From CAZAQB01 sp964487155 (GTDB lineage Bacteria > Pseudomonadota > Gammaproteobacteria > Nitrococcales > Nitrococcaceae), in the NCBI GenBank assembly GCA_964487155.1, contig CAZAQB010000128.1, forward strand, positions 1-9,508: a stretch of 9,508 nt of DNA, given 5' to 3'. This document shows, one piece after another, positions 1-5,945 of the stretch; position 1 is the stretch's first letter, and each line of letters starts with the position of its first letter. Made by a program: the position numbers and the translations under genes. The notes under the pieces are model-generated. The model was given only the letters and a program-made list of their open reading frames with translations, had not been told where the DNA came from and ran no database searches.

Positions 1-107
1 TGAGGACTGAGGACTGAGGACTGAGGACTGAGGACTGAGCGTAACCCCGCCGAGGCGCCTGTCAAGCCCCCTCTTCCACTCAGTCCTCAGTCCTCAGTCC
101 TTTTCAC
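1..107 (+). repeat. Heptamer inverted-repeat element, copy 1
   Basis: The left arm (1-39) is five tandem copies of the 7-mer TGAGGAC plus a partial TGAG, and it may continue upstream of the window. A 39-nt spacer (40-78) follows, then the right arm (79-100), which carries the same heptamer inverted, then TTTTCAC. The last 22 nt of the left arm (18-39) pair perfectly with 79-100. A second element of the same design, also with a 39-nt spacer, lies at 4621-4709. The spacers match at 29 of 39 positions by hand alignment, and the last 14 nt (agccccctcttcca) are identical. The left arm holds TGA at 1, 8, 15, 22, 29 and 36, so every plus-strand frame is closed. I see no coding sequence here. This is a dispersed intergenic repeat; its function is inferred, not known. 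Confidence 0.9.
18..104 (+). terminator. Possible intrinsic terminator formed by repeat copy 1
   Basis: A perfect 22-bp stem (18-39 with 79-100) is followed at once by TTTT (101-104). It sits just before the yqgE operon, so it could end transcription of the gene upstream of the window. The 39-nt loop is longer, and the T-run shorter, than in classical Rho-independent terminators. The call is therefore structural inference. Confidence 0.4.
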
Positions 108-133
108 CGCTCTACGCCGCCCGGCCCGCGCGG

Positions 134-163
134 TTGTCCCCTCCCACCCCGCTATCCGATACT
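134..163 (+). promoter_or_regulatory. Weak sigma-70-like promoter candidate for the yqgE operon
   Basis: TTGTCC (134-139) and GATACT (158-163) each match 4 of 6 bases of the -35 and -10 consensus and are 18 bp apart. The site lies after the repeat element and before yqgE. Transcription would begin at about 170, the A of the yqgE ATG, giving a nearly leaderless mRNA. This would fit the lack of a Shine-Dalgarno sequence before that ATG. Matches this weak occur by chance, so confidence is low. Confidence 0.25.
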
Positions 164-169
164 GTCCCC

Positions 170-733
170 ATGGACAGTCATCCCAGCCTGACGGACCACT
201 TCCTGATCGCCATGCCCTCGCTGGCGGACCCGAACTTTTCGCGGACCGTCACCTACCTGTGCGAGCACAACGAGGACGGCGCCCTTGGCATCGTCGTCAA
301 CCGCCCCTCCGATCTCACCCTGGCGGAGCTGCTGGGCCACATGGGGCTCAAGGCCGACGCCGGCAGCCTCGGGCGCACCCCGGTCTACATGGGCGGGCCG
401 GTGCAGCGCGAACGGGGCTTCGTGCTGCATCCGCCGGAACGGGAGTGGGAGTCCAGCATGCGCATCTCCGAGCAGGTGGCGGTGACCACCTCGCGGGACA
501 TCCTCGAAGCCATGGCGGACGGCTCCGGCCCGCGCCGCTACCTCATCGCGCTGGGCTACGCGGGCTGGGGCCCCGGCCAGCTGGAGCGCGAGCTGGCCGA
601 AAACGCCTGGCTGAGCGGCCCCGCCGACTCCGAGATCATCTACGCCCTCGACAGCGAGCGGCGCTGGCAGGCCGCCGCCAACCTGCTGGGGGTGGACCTC
701 TCGCTGCTGTCCTCCGAGACCGGCCACGCCTGA
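170..733 (+). CDS. yqgE: YqgE/AlgH family protein (UPF0301)
   Basis: A conserved cytosolic protein of the YqgE/AlgH family whose biochemical role is not settled; in Pseudomonas it has been linked to alginate regulation (AlgH). Family signatures visible are DHFLIAMPSLADPNFSRTV near the N-terminus, a CEHN-DGALGIVVNRP block, GGPVQRERGFVLH in the middle, and LGYAGWGPGQLEREL in the C-terminal half. I chose the ATG at 170 because it gives 187 residues, the length of E. coli YqgE, and puts the conserved HFLIAMP block close to the N-terminus. A TTG at 134 would add 12 non-conserved residues. Neither start has a visible Shine-Dalgarno sequence. The stop at 731-733 directly abuts the ruvX ATG, and the yqgE-yqgF pairing is widespread in gammaproteobacteria. 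The family assignment is certain; the function is not. Confidence 0.93.
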   Translation: MDSHPSLTDHFLIAMPSLADPNFSRTVTYLCEHNEDGALGIVVNRPSDLTLAELLGHMGLKADAGSLGRTPVYMGGPVQRERGFVLHPPEREWESSMRISEQVAVTTSRDILEAMADGSGPRRYLIALGYAGWGPGQLERELAENAWLSGPADSEIIYALDSERRWQAAANLLGVDLSLLSSETGHA

Positions 734-1159
734 ATGTCGAGCGCCGCCCCACCCGCGGGCACCTATCTGGGCTTCGACGCCGGCGCCCGGCGCCTGGGCG
801 TGGCCGTGGGCGAGAGCCTCACCGGCAGCGCCCGGCCCCTGGTCACGCTGCCGGTCCGTGACGGCCAGCCGGCCTGGGACCGCCTCGCCCGGCTGATGGA
901 CAGCTGGGAGCCCGCCGGCCTGGTGGTGGGCCTGCCGCTGCACGCCGACGGCAGCGACTCGGCCAGCACCGCCCTGGCCCGGCGCCTGGCGCGGCGCCTT
1001 TCGGGGCGCTACCGCCGGCCGGTGTTCCTGGTGGATGAGCGGCTCTCCTCGCACGAGGCGGAGGCGCGCCTGGCTGGGGGCCGCCAGCCCGGTGACCGGG
1101 ACAGCGTCGCCGCCCAGGTCATCCTGGAGACCTGGTTCGCCGGCGGAGGATCTCCGTGA
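734..1159 (+). CDS. ruvX: RuvX/YqgF, RNase H-fold nuclease for pre-16S rRNA processing
   Basis: A 141-residue member of the YqgF family, which has the RuvC/RNase H fold. Family members have been linked to 5' maturation of 16S rRNA and were earlier called putative Holliday junction resolvases. The acidic signature positions are visible: GFDAGARRLGVAVGE with Asp15, VVGLPLHADGS at 64-74, FLVDERLSSHEA with Asp101 and Glu102, and DSVAAQVILETW with Asp123. All parts of the usual active site appear present. The ATG at 734 directly follows the yqgE stop. No clear ribosome binding site precedes it, so translational coupling to yqgE is likely. The TGA overlaps the GTG of pyrR by 4 bp. Confidence 0.93.
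   Translation: MSSAAPPAGTYLGFDAGARRLGVAVGESLTGSARPLVTLPVRDGQPAWDRLARLMDSWEPAGLVVGLPLHADGSDSASTALARRLARRLSGRYRRPVFLVDERLSSHEAEARLAGGRQPGDRDSVAAQVILETWFAGGGSP
1145..1150 (+). promoter_or_regulatory. Ribosome binding site of pyrR
   Basis: GGAGGA lies inside the last codons of ruvX, 5 nt before the GTG at 1156. It is a strong Shine-Dalgarno match and fixes the non-ATG start of pyrR. Confidence 0.75.
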
Positions 1160-1665
1160 CGCCTGCCCCTGCGGTGGAAGAACTGCTGGACTCCCTGGCA
1201 GACGGCCTCAAGAGCCTGCTGGCAGGCACCGACCTGGCGGGGGTGGGTATGATCGGCGTGCACACCGGCGGCGTGTGGCTGGCGGAACGGCTGCACGGGC
1301 ACCTCGGGCTGACGCTGCCCCTGGGGCGGCTGGATATCAGCTTCTACCGGGACGACTTCAGCCGCATCGGCATGCACCCCCAGGTGCGCCCCTCCAGCCT
1401 GCCCTTCGACGTGGAAGGCCGCACCGTGGTGCTGGTGGATGACGTGCTCTACACCGGGCGCACGGTGCGGGCCGCCCTCAACGAGATCTTCGACTACGGC
1501 CGCCCGGCCTGCGTGCGCCTGGCGGTGCTGGTGGATCGGGATGCCCGCGAGCTGCCCATTGCTGCGGACGTCACCGGCACCCGCCTGCGCCTGCGCCCCG
1601 ACCAGGAGGTGAAACTGCGCGGCCCGGACCCCCTGGAGCTGACGGTGGGGCGCAAGGCGCCATGA
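1156..1665 (+). CDS. pyrR: PyrR, pyrimidine regulator / uracil phosphoribosyltransferase
   Basis: A 169-residue type I phosphoribosyltransferase-fold protein. In Bacillus, PyrR binds pyr mRNA leaders and also converts uracil plus PRPP to UMP. The PRPP loop is clear at 91-103 (VVLVDDVLYTGRT), preceded by the PyrR-typical GRLDISFYRDD (58-67) and followed by VLVDRDARELPIAADV (124-139). The usual VDRGHRELPI is altered to VDRDARELPI, and the VGKNIPTS motif of Bacillus-type PyrR is replaced by TGTRLRLRP, so RNA binding of the Bacillus type is doubtful. The start is GTG, overlapping the ruvX stop as GTGA, with a GGAGGA site 5 nt upstream. pyrB follows with an ATGA overlap. There is no room for a leader attenuator before pyrR, and I see none. 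The family is secure; the regulatory mode is open. Confidence 0.93.
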   Translation: MTPAPAVEELLDSLADGLKSLLAGTDLAGVGMIGVHTGGVWLAERLHGHLGLTLPLGRLDISFYRDDFSRIGMHPQVRPSSLPFDVEGRTVVLVDDVLYTGRTVRAALNEIFDYGRPACVRLAVLVDRDARELPIAADVTGTRLRLRPDQEVKLRGPDPLELTVGRKAP

Positions 1666-2630
1666 GCCTGCAGCTGGACGCCGACGGCCGCCTGCGCCAC
1701 TTCCTGACCACCGAGGGCCTGCCCGGCGAGCTGCTGCACCGCATTCTGGATACCGCCGAGTCCTTCAGCGGGGTGATCGGCAAGTCGGTGAAGAAGGTGC
1801 CGCTGCTGCGCGGGCGCACCGTGATCAACCTGTTCTTCGAGGCCAGCACCCGCACCCGCACCACCTTCGAGCTGGCCGCCAAGCGCCTCTCCGCCGACGT
1901 GCTCAACGTCAACGTGGCCACCACCGCGGTGAAGGGCGAGAGCCTGCTGGACATGCTCCGCAACCTGGAGGCCATGCAGGCCGACATGTTCGTGGTGCGC
2001 CACGCCGAGAGCGGCACCGCCAACTACATCGCCCGCCACGTGGGCGAGGGCATCGCGGTGCTGAACGCCGGCGACGGCCGCCATGCCCACCCCACCCAGG
2101 CCATGCTGGACTGCTTCACCATCCGCCGCCACAAGGTCACCTTCGAGCCGCTGGTGGTGGCCATCGTGGGCGACATCCTCCACTCCCGGGTGGCCCGCTC
2201 CCAGATCCATGCCCTCAACGCCCTGGGGGCCGCAGAGGTGCGGGTCGTGGGCCCGCGCACCCTGCTGCCGCGCCACGTGGAGAGCCTGGGCGTGCGCGCC
2301 TTCCACAGCATGGACGCGGGCCTGCGCGATGCCGACGTGGTGATCATGCTGCGCCTGCAGCGCGAACGCATGCAGGGCGCCCTGCTGCCCAGCGAGCACG
2401 AATACTTCCGGCTCTACGGCCTCACCGAGCAGCGCCTGGCCGCCGCCCGGCCGGACGCCATCGTCATGCACCCCGGCCCCATCAACCGCGGCGTGGAGAT
2501 CGCCTCCAGCGTGGCCGACGGTCCGCGCTCGGTGATCCTGGAGCAGGTCACCAATGGCATCGCCGTGCGCATGGCGGTGATGGCCATCACCCTGGGCGCC
2601 TACACCGAGCCGGGGGGAGCTGCGCCGTGA
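1662..2630 (+). CDS. pyrB: Aspartate carbamoyltransferase catalytic subunit
   Basis: PyrB condenses carbamoyl phosphate and L-aspartate to carbamoyl-aspartate, the committed step of pyrimidine synthesis, in the cytosol. All signature motifs are present in the 322-residue product: the carbamoyl-phosphate loop STRTR at 62-66, the mobile loop lysine in TAVKGESL (Lys91), HAHPTQAMLD at 141-150, an arginine-rich aspartate-binding segment MLRLQRERM at 229-237, and HPGPINRGVEI at 270-280. It should be catalytically active. The ATG overlaps the pyrR stop (ATGA). The downstream gene is an inactive dihydroorotase homologue, overlapping by GTGA. This is the arrangement of pseudomonad-type transcarbamoylase, in which PyrB and the pseudo-dihydroorotase form a large complex. 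No pyrI regulatory subunit gene is present here. Confidence 0.97.
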   Translation: MSLQLDADGRLRHFLTTEGLPGELLHRILDTAESFSGVIGKSVKKVPLLRGRTVINLFFEASTRTRTTFELAAKRLSADVLNVNVATTAVKGESLLDMLRNLEAMQADMFVVRHAESGTANYIARHVGEGIAVLNAGDGRHAHPTQAMLDCFTIRRHKVTFEPLVVAIVGDILHSRVARSQIHALNALGAAEVRVVGPRTLLPRHVESLGVRAFHSMDAGLRDADVVIMLRLQRERMQGALLPSEHEYFRLYGLTEQRLAAARPDAIVMHPGPINRGVEIASSVADGPRSVILEQVTNGIAVRMAVMAITLGAYTEPGGAAP

Positions 2631-3916
2631 CCCGGCTGACCATCCGCGGCGCCCGGGTGCTGGACCCCGCCTCCGGGCTCGACCAGGCCACCGACATCCA
2701 CATCGCCGACGGCCGCATCGCCGCGCTGGGGGGCGCCGCCGGGTTCACTGCAGAGACCGTCATCGACGCCGGCGGCCTGCTGGCCATCCCCGGCCTGGTT
2801 GACCTGTGCGCCCGGCTGCGCGAGCCCGGTGCCGAGCACAAGGCGGACATTCGCAGCGAGGCGGCGGCGGCCGTGGCCGGCGGCATCACCACTCTGGTCT
2901 GCCCCCCGGACACCGATCCGGTACTGGATACACCCTCGGTGGCGGAGCTGATCCACGGCCGGGCCCAGCAGGCGGCCAGCGCCCGGGTGCTGCCACTTGG
3001 CGCCCTGACCCTGGGGCTGGCGGGAGAGCACCTCTCGGAGATGAGCCACCTGCACGACGCCGGCTGCGTGGGCTTCTCCGATGGCGGCCGGGCGGTGGCC
3101 AACACCCTGGTGCTGCGCCGGGCCCTGGAGTACGCGGCCAGCTTCGCCCTGCCGGTGCTGCTGACCCCGGCCGACCCCTGGCTGGCCTCGCTGGGCGGCA
3201 TGCACGAAGGGCCGGTGGCCACCCGCCTGGGCCTGCATGGCGTGCCCGAGGCCGCCGAGACCGCGGGCCTGGCCCGCGCGCTGGCGGTGGCCCGGGAACT
3301 GGGCACCCCGGTGCACTTCGGCCGGCTGTCCTGCGCCCAGGGCGTGGCGCTGCTGGAGCAGGCCCGGCGGCAGGGCCAGAGCGTCACCTCCGACGCGGCC
3401 ATCCACCAGCTGTTCCTCACCGAGGAAGACTGCGCCGAGTTCGACTGCCAGGCCCACGTCCAGCCTCCGCTGCGGGGTGCCGCCGACCGTGACGCCCTGC
3501 GCCGGGCCCTGGCCGGGGGCGGGCTCACCGCCCTGTGCTCCGACCACCAGCCTCACGACAGCGACGCCAAGGACGGCCCTTTCGCGGAGTCGGCCGCCGG
3601 TATCTCGGGGCTCGACAGCCTGCTGGCCCTGGTGCTGCAGCTGGGCCGGGAGGAGCCGGAGCTGGGCCTGGCGGGCGCGCTCGCCGCCGTCACCTGCCGG
3701 CCGGCGGACTGCCTCGGGCTGCCGTACGGCCGCCTGTCCCCCGGGGCTCCGGCCGACCTCTGCCTGGTGGATCCGGACGAGCGCTGGATTCTGCACCCGG
3801 AGCGCATGGCGAGCCGCGGCCACAACACTCCATTCGCCGGCCGCAGGCTGCAGGGACGGGCGCGCCTGACCCTGGTGGGCGGGCGCGTGGTATTCCGCCG
3901 CGACGCCAGCCGTTGA
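2627..3916 (+). CDS. pyrC: Inactive dihydroorotase-like protein (PyrC'/PyrX)
   Basis: A 429-residue protein with the amidohydrolase fold of type I dihydroorotases. Active enzymes bind zinc through an HxH motif in PGLVDxHxHxREPG. Here the segment is PGLVDLCARLREPG, so the two histidines are Cys61 and Arg63. Two further ligand positions also look lost by hand alignment: Thr180 in VLLTPAD, where VxHCED is expected, and Arg233 in HFGRLSCA, where a histidine is expected. The aspartate motif survives in SDHQPH (Asp306). The protein is almost certainly not a working dihydroorotase. In Pseudomonas the homologous PyrC' is needed to assemble active PyrB, and the same role is likely here. A functional PyrC must be encoded elsewhere. 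The GTG start overlaps the pyrB stop, with GGGAG (2615-2619) 7 nt upstream. Confidence 0.93.
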   Translation: MTRLTIRGARVLDPASGLDQATDIHIADGRIAALGGAAGFTAETVIDAGGLLAIPGLVDLCARLREPGAEHKADIRSEAAAAVAGGITTLVCPPDTDPVLDTPSVAELIHGRAQQAASARVLPLGALTLGLAGEHLSEMSHLHDAGCVGFSDGGRAVANTLVLRRALEYAASFALPVLLTPADPWLASLGGMHEGPVATRLGLHGVPEAAETAGLARALAVARELGTPVHFGRLSCAQGVALLEQARRQGQSVTSDAAIHQLFLTEEDCAEFDCQAHVQPPLRGAADRDALRRALAGGGLTALCSDHQPHDSDAKDGPFAESAAGISGLDSLLALVLQLGREEPELGLAGALAAVTCRPADCLGLPYGRLSPGAPADLCLVDPDERWILHPERMASRGHNTPFAGRRLQGRARLTLVGGRVVFRRDASR

Positions 3917-4614
3917 CCGGCTCCGCCGCCACCCGGCTCCTGGCCCGGGAAGCGGTCGCCGGGGGCTGGTGGCTGGTCCGCCTCGCCTGGAATGGGCCGG
4001 CGGCGCTGCCGGGCCAGTACCTGTACGCAACCCTAGCCGGCCGCAGACTCATCCTGCCGGCCCGGGCCGCGAGCCGCCGGGAGGGCTGGCTGGCCAGCCT
4101 GCTGGAGCCCACCATGGGCGGCGTGCTGGAGGCCCTGCCGGCAGGCTGCGCGGGGGAGTGCCGGCTGGGCGGCGAAGGCGTGGAGCCGGGCGACGGCCCG
4201 CCCCGCCGCCTGCTGCTGCTGGGCCGCGACGCCGGCATCGGCCCGGCGCTCGCCCTCGCCGAGACCGACCCCGAAGCCGTCGGCTTCGCCGCCCTGGGGG
4301 GCGATCAGGGGGTGCCGGGCCGGATCCAGCCGTCGCGGTTTCTCATTCCCGGCCTGCCGGGCGCGGTCATGGGCGCCCTCGCTCCGCTGGAGGGGCTGGG
4401 CGTGGTTTCCCGGGTGGCCCACCCGGCGGGCCGGCCGGGCTGCTTCGAAGGCCAGCCGGAGGAGCTGCTGGCCCGCTACGTGGAGGACCGGGCGCCGGCG
4501 CTGGCCCAGGGCGTTGAGGTCATCGCCTTCGGGCCCGCGGGCACGGAAGAGAAGCTGCGATCCCGGCTGGGGGTCCGGGTAGGGCGGTTGCGGGTGTTGG
4601 AGTTGCCGGCTTAG
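3913..4614 (+). CDS. Ferredoxin-reductase / PyrK-like protein of unknown function
   Basis: A 233-residue protein I cannot name with confidence. Three short segments fall in the order expected for ferredoxin-NADP reductase or PyrK-type proteins: PGQYL at 33-37 (compare PGQF of the FAD domain), LLLLGRDAGIGPALALAE at 100-117 (compare the pyridine-nucleotide loop GGGxGIAP), and VIAFGP at 203-208 (compare the late xxCGP motif). The RxYS flavin motif is not recognisable. The C-terminal cysteine cluster that binds [2Fe-2S] in PyrK is absent, and the few cysteines are scattered. The start is TTG at 3913, overlapping the pyrC' stop as TTGA. No ATG, GTG or other TTG lies in frame nearby, and no Shine-Dalgarno sequence precedes it, so translation probably depends on coupling. 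Being last in the pyr operon suggests a link to pyrimidine metabolism, but this is inference. It could equally be a degenerate relic of an oxidoreductase subunit. Confidence 0.6.
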   Translation: MTGSAATRLLAREAVAGGWWLVRLAWNGPAALPGQYLYATLAGRRLILPARAASRREGWLASLLEPTMGGVLEALPAGCAGECRLGGEGVEPGDGPPRRLLLLGRDAGIGPALALAETDPEAVGFAALGGDQGVPGRIQPSRFLIPGLPGAVMGALAPLEGLGVVSRVAHPAGRPGCFEGQPEELLARYVEDRAPALAQGVEVIAFGPAGTEEKLRSRLGVRVGRLRVLELPA

Positions 4615-4620
4615 GGAAGC

Positions 4621-4709
4621 GAGGGCTGAGGACTGAGCGTGGCCTAGCCCGAGCGCGTGCCCAGCCCCCTCTTCCACTCAGTCCCCAGTCCTTTTCACTC
4701 AGTCCTTTC
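4621..4709 (+). repeat. Heptamer inverted-repeat element, copy 2, between convergent genes
   Basis: The left arm is short (4623-4637, gggctgaggactgag), followed by a 39-nt spacer (4638-4676), the right arm ctcagtccccagtcc (4677-4691) and TTTTCAC. A further ctcagtcc with a T-rich tail follows at 4698-4709 and looks like a partial duplication of the right end. Orientation and spacer length match copy 1, and the end of the spacer is identical. The arms here have diverged: 13 of 15 positions match, and one of the two differences becomes a G-U pair. The element fills much of the 160-bp gap between the reductase-like gene and pilU. The rest of that gap (4710-4774) shows no feature I can support, and I see no U-run terminator facing the pilU side. 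Confidence 0.85.
4623..4695 (+). terminator. Possible terminator of the yqgE-pyr operon
   Basis: The stem 4623-4637 / 4677-4691 (15 positions, one mismatch, one G-U pair) is followed by TTTT (4692-4695). It starts 9 bases after the stop of the last gene of the operon. Position and structure fit an intrinsic terminator for plus-strand transcription only. The opposite face has no T-run. The 39-nt loop is unusually long. Confidence 0.45.
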
Positions 4710-4774
4710 TTACAGGTTCAGCCAGGCGACGAGCCGACACTCCGAGACCCAAACTCCGACCTCTGCGAAGCGCC

Positions 4775-5902
4775 CTACCGATCCCCCTCCACCATCAGGT
4801 TCATGGAGTCGGCCGCCTCCTCCAGCCGGCTCGCGGAATCGACGTCGCCCAGCTTGGCCATGAGCCGCACCTCGTTGGCGGAATCGGCGTGGCGCAGGGC
4901 GTCCTCGTAGGTGATCAGGCCCTGGCGGTAGAGCTCGTAGAGGTGCTGGTCGAAGGTCTGCATGCCCTGCTCGCGCGAGCGCTTCATGATCTCCTTGAGC
5001 TCGTGGATCTCGCCCTGGTGGATCTTGTCCAGCACCAGCGGCGTGCCCAGCAGGATCTCCACCGCCGGCACCCGGCTCTTGCCGTCGGGGGTGGGCAGCA
5101 GCTGCTGGGCGATGACCGCCTTCAGGTTCAGGGAGAGATCCATGTAGACCTGCTGCAGGCGCTCCGACGGGAAGAAGTTGATGACCCGGTCCATGGCCTG
5201 GTTGGCGTTGTTGGCGTGCAGCGTGGCCAGCACCAGGTGGCCGGTCTCGGCGAAGGCGAGGGAGTACTCCATGGTCTCCCGGGTGCGGATCTCCCCGATC
5301 AGGATCACGTCGGGAGCCTGGCGCAGGGTGTTCTTCAGCGCCGTGGCGAAGGACTCGGTGTCGATGCCGACTTCCCGCTGGGTGACGATGCAGCCCTTGT
5401 GGGCGTGGATGAACTCGATGGGATCCTCGATGCTGATGATGTGGCCGGTGCTGTTTTCGTTGCGATAGCCGATCATCGAGGCCAGCGAGGTGGACTTGCC
5501 GGTGCCGGTGGCGCCCACGAAGATGATCAGCCCGCGCTTGGTCATGGCCAGGTCGCGAATGATGCCGGGCAGCTTCAGGTCCTCGATCTTGGGGATCTCG
5601 GTTTCGATACGCCGCAGCACCATGCCCACGTTGCTGCGCTGGTAGAAGGCGCTCACCCGGAAACGCCCGATGCCCTTGGCGCTCAGCGCGAAGTTGCACT
5701 CGTGGGTGTCCTCGAACTCCTGGCGCTGGCGCTCGGTCATGATGGAGTGCACCACCTGGTGCACCTGCTCTGGGCCCAGCTTGGTGCGGGTCACCGGCGC
5801 CACCCGGCCGGCCACCTTCAGGCTGGGCGGCAGGCCTGCGGTGATGAACAGGTCCGAGGCGTTCTTGTCCACCATCAGCTGGAGCAGCGAGTTGAAATCC
5901 AT
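4775..5902 (-). CDS. pilU: PilU, type IV pilus retraction ATPase, PilT-dependent
   Basis: A 375-residue cytoplasmic hexameric ATPase of the GspE/PilT superfamily that assists PilT in depolymerising type IV pili during twitching motility. The N-terminal PAS-like region opens with MDFNSLLQLMVDKNASDLF. Walker A is GATGTGKST at 130-138, the Asp box is SIEDPIEFIH at 157-166, Walker B is LIGEIRTRET at 201-210 with the catalytic Glu204, and the His box is GHLVLATLHA at 221-230. The PilU-type C-terminus includes EQGMQTFDQ at 311-319 and HADSANEVRLM at 338-348. All catalytic elements are intact, and the length is close to that of P. aeruginosa PilU (about 380). The ATG (cat at 5900-5902) has AGGGG 8 nt upstream. 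pilT lies 43 bp upstream on the same strand, so the two are very likely cotranscribed. Confidence 0.97.
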   Translation of the reverse strand: MDFNSLLQLMVDKNASDLFITAGLPPSLKVAGRVAPVTRTKLGPEQVHQVVHSIMTERQRQEFEDTHECNFALSAKGIGRFRVSAFYQRSNVGMVLRRIETEIPKIEDLKLPGIIRDLAMTKRGLIIFVGATGTGKSTSLASMIGYRNENSTGHIISIEDPIEFIHAHKGCIVTQREVGIDTESFATALKNTLRQAPDVILIGEIRTRETMEYSLAFAETGHLVLATLHANNANQAMDRVINFFPSERLQQVYMDLSLNLKAVIAQQLLPTPDGKSRVPAVEILLGTPLVLDKIHQGEIHELKEIMKRSREQGMQTFDQHLYELYRQGLITYEDALRHADSANEVRLMAKLGDVDSASRLEEAADSMNLMVEGDR

Positions 5903-5910
5903 GTGGGTGT

Positions 5911-5915
5911 CCCCT
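5911..5915 (-). promoter_or_regulatory. Ribosome binding site of pilU
   Basis: AGGGG on the minus strand lies 8 nt before the pilU ATG. It touches the edge of the hairpin at 5917-5935, so folding of the hairpin could affect ribosome access. Confidence 0.6.
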
Positions 5916-5916
5916 G

Positions 5917-5935
5917 GGGCGCCCGCCGGGCGCCC
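5917..5935 (-). other. GC-rich hairpin in the pilT-pilU intergenic gap
   Basis: The octamer GGGCGCCC, itself a palindrome, occurs twice with 3 bp between (5917-5924 and 5928-5935). It can form an 8-bp all-GC stem with a 3-nt loop. It lies 10 bases after the pilT stop and one base from the pilU ribosome binding site. No T-run follows, so it is not an obvious terminator. A role as mRNA-stabilising stem or translation modulator is inference. Confidence 0.5.
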
Positions 5936-5945
5936 GCTCTGACGG

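Noticed and set aside
1..107. CRISPR array, because of regularly repeated units
   Set aside because: The 7-bp units are tandem with no spacers between them, and the second arm is inverted.
134..169. Upstream TTG start for yqgE at 134
   Set aside because: It adds 12 residues not seen in the family and has no ribosome binding site; the ATG at 170 gives the usual 187 residues.
152..1054. Long open frame on the minus strand opposite yqgE and ruvX
   Set aside because: It is antisense to two clear family genes, has low-complexity composition and matches no family; an effect of high GC content.
1085..1156. PyrR-responsive attenuator before pyrR
   Set aside because: The region is ruvX coding sequence, with no PyrR binding-loop sequence and no terminator/antiterminator pair.
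4657..4863. Small open frame in the convergent gap
   Set aside because: It runs through repeat copy 2 into the 3' end of pilU, has no family features and no ribosome binding site.
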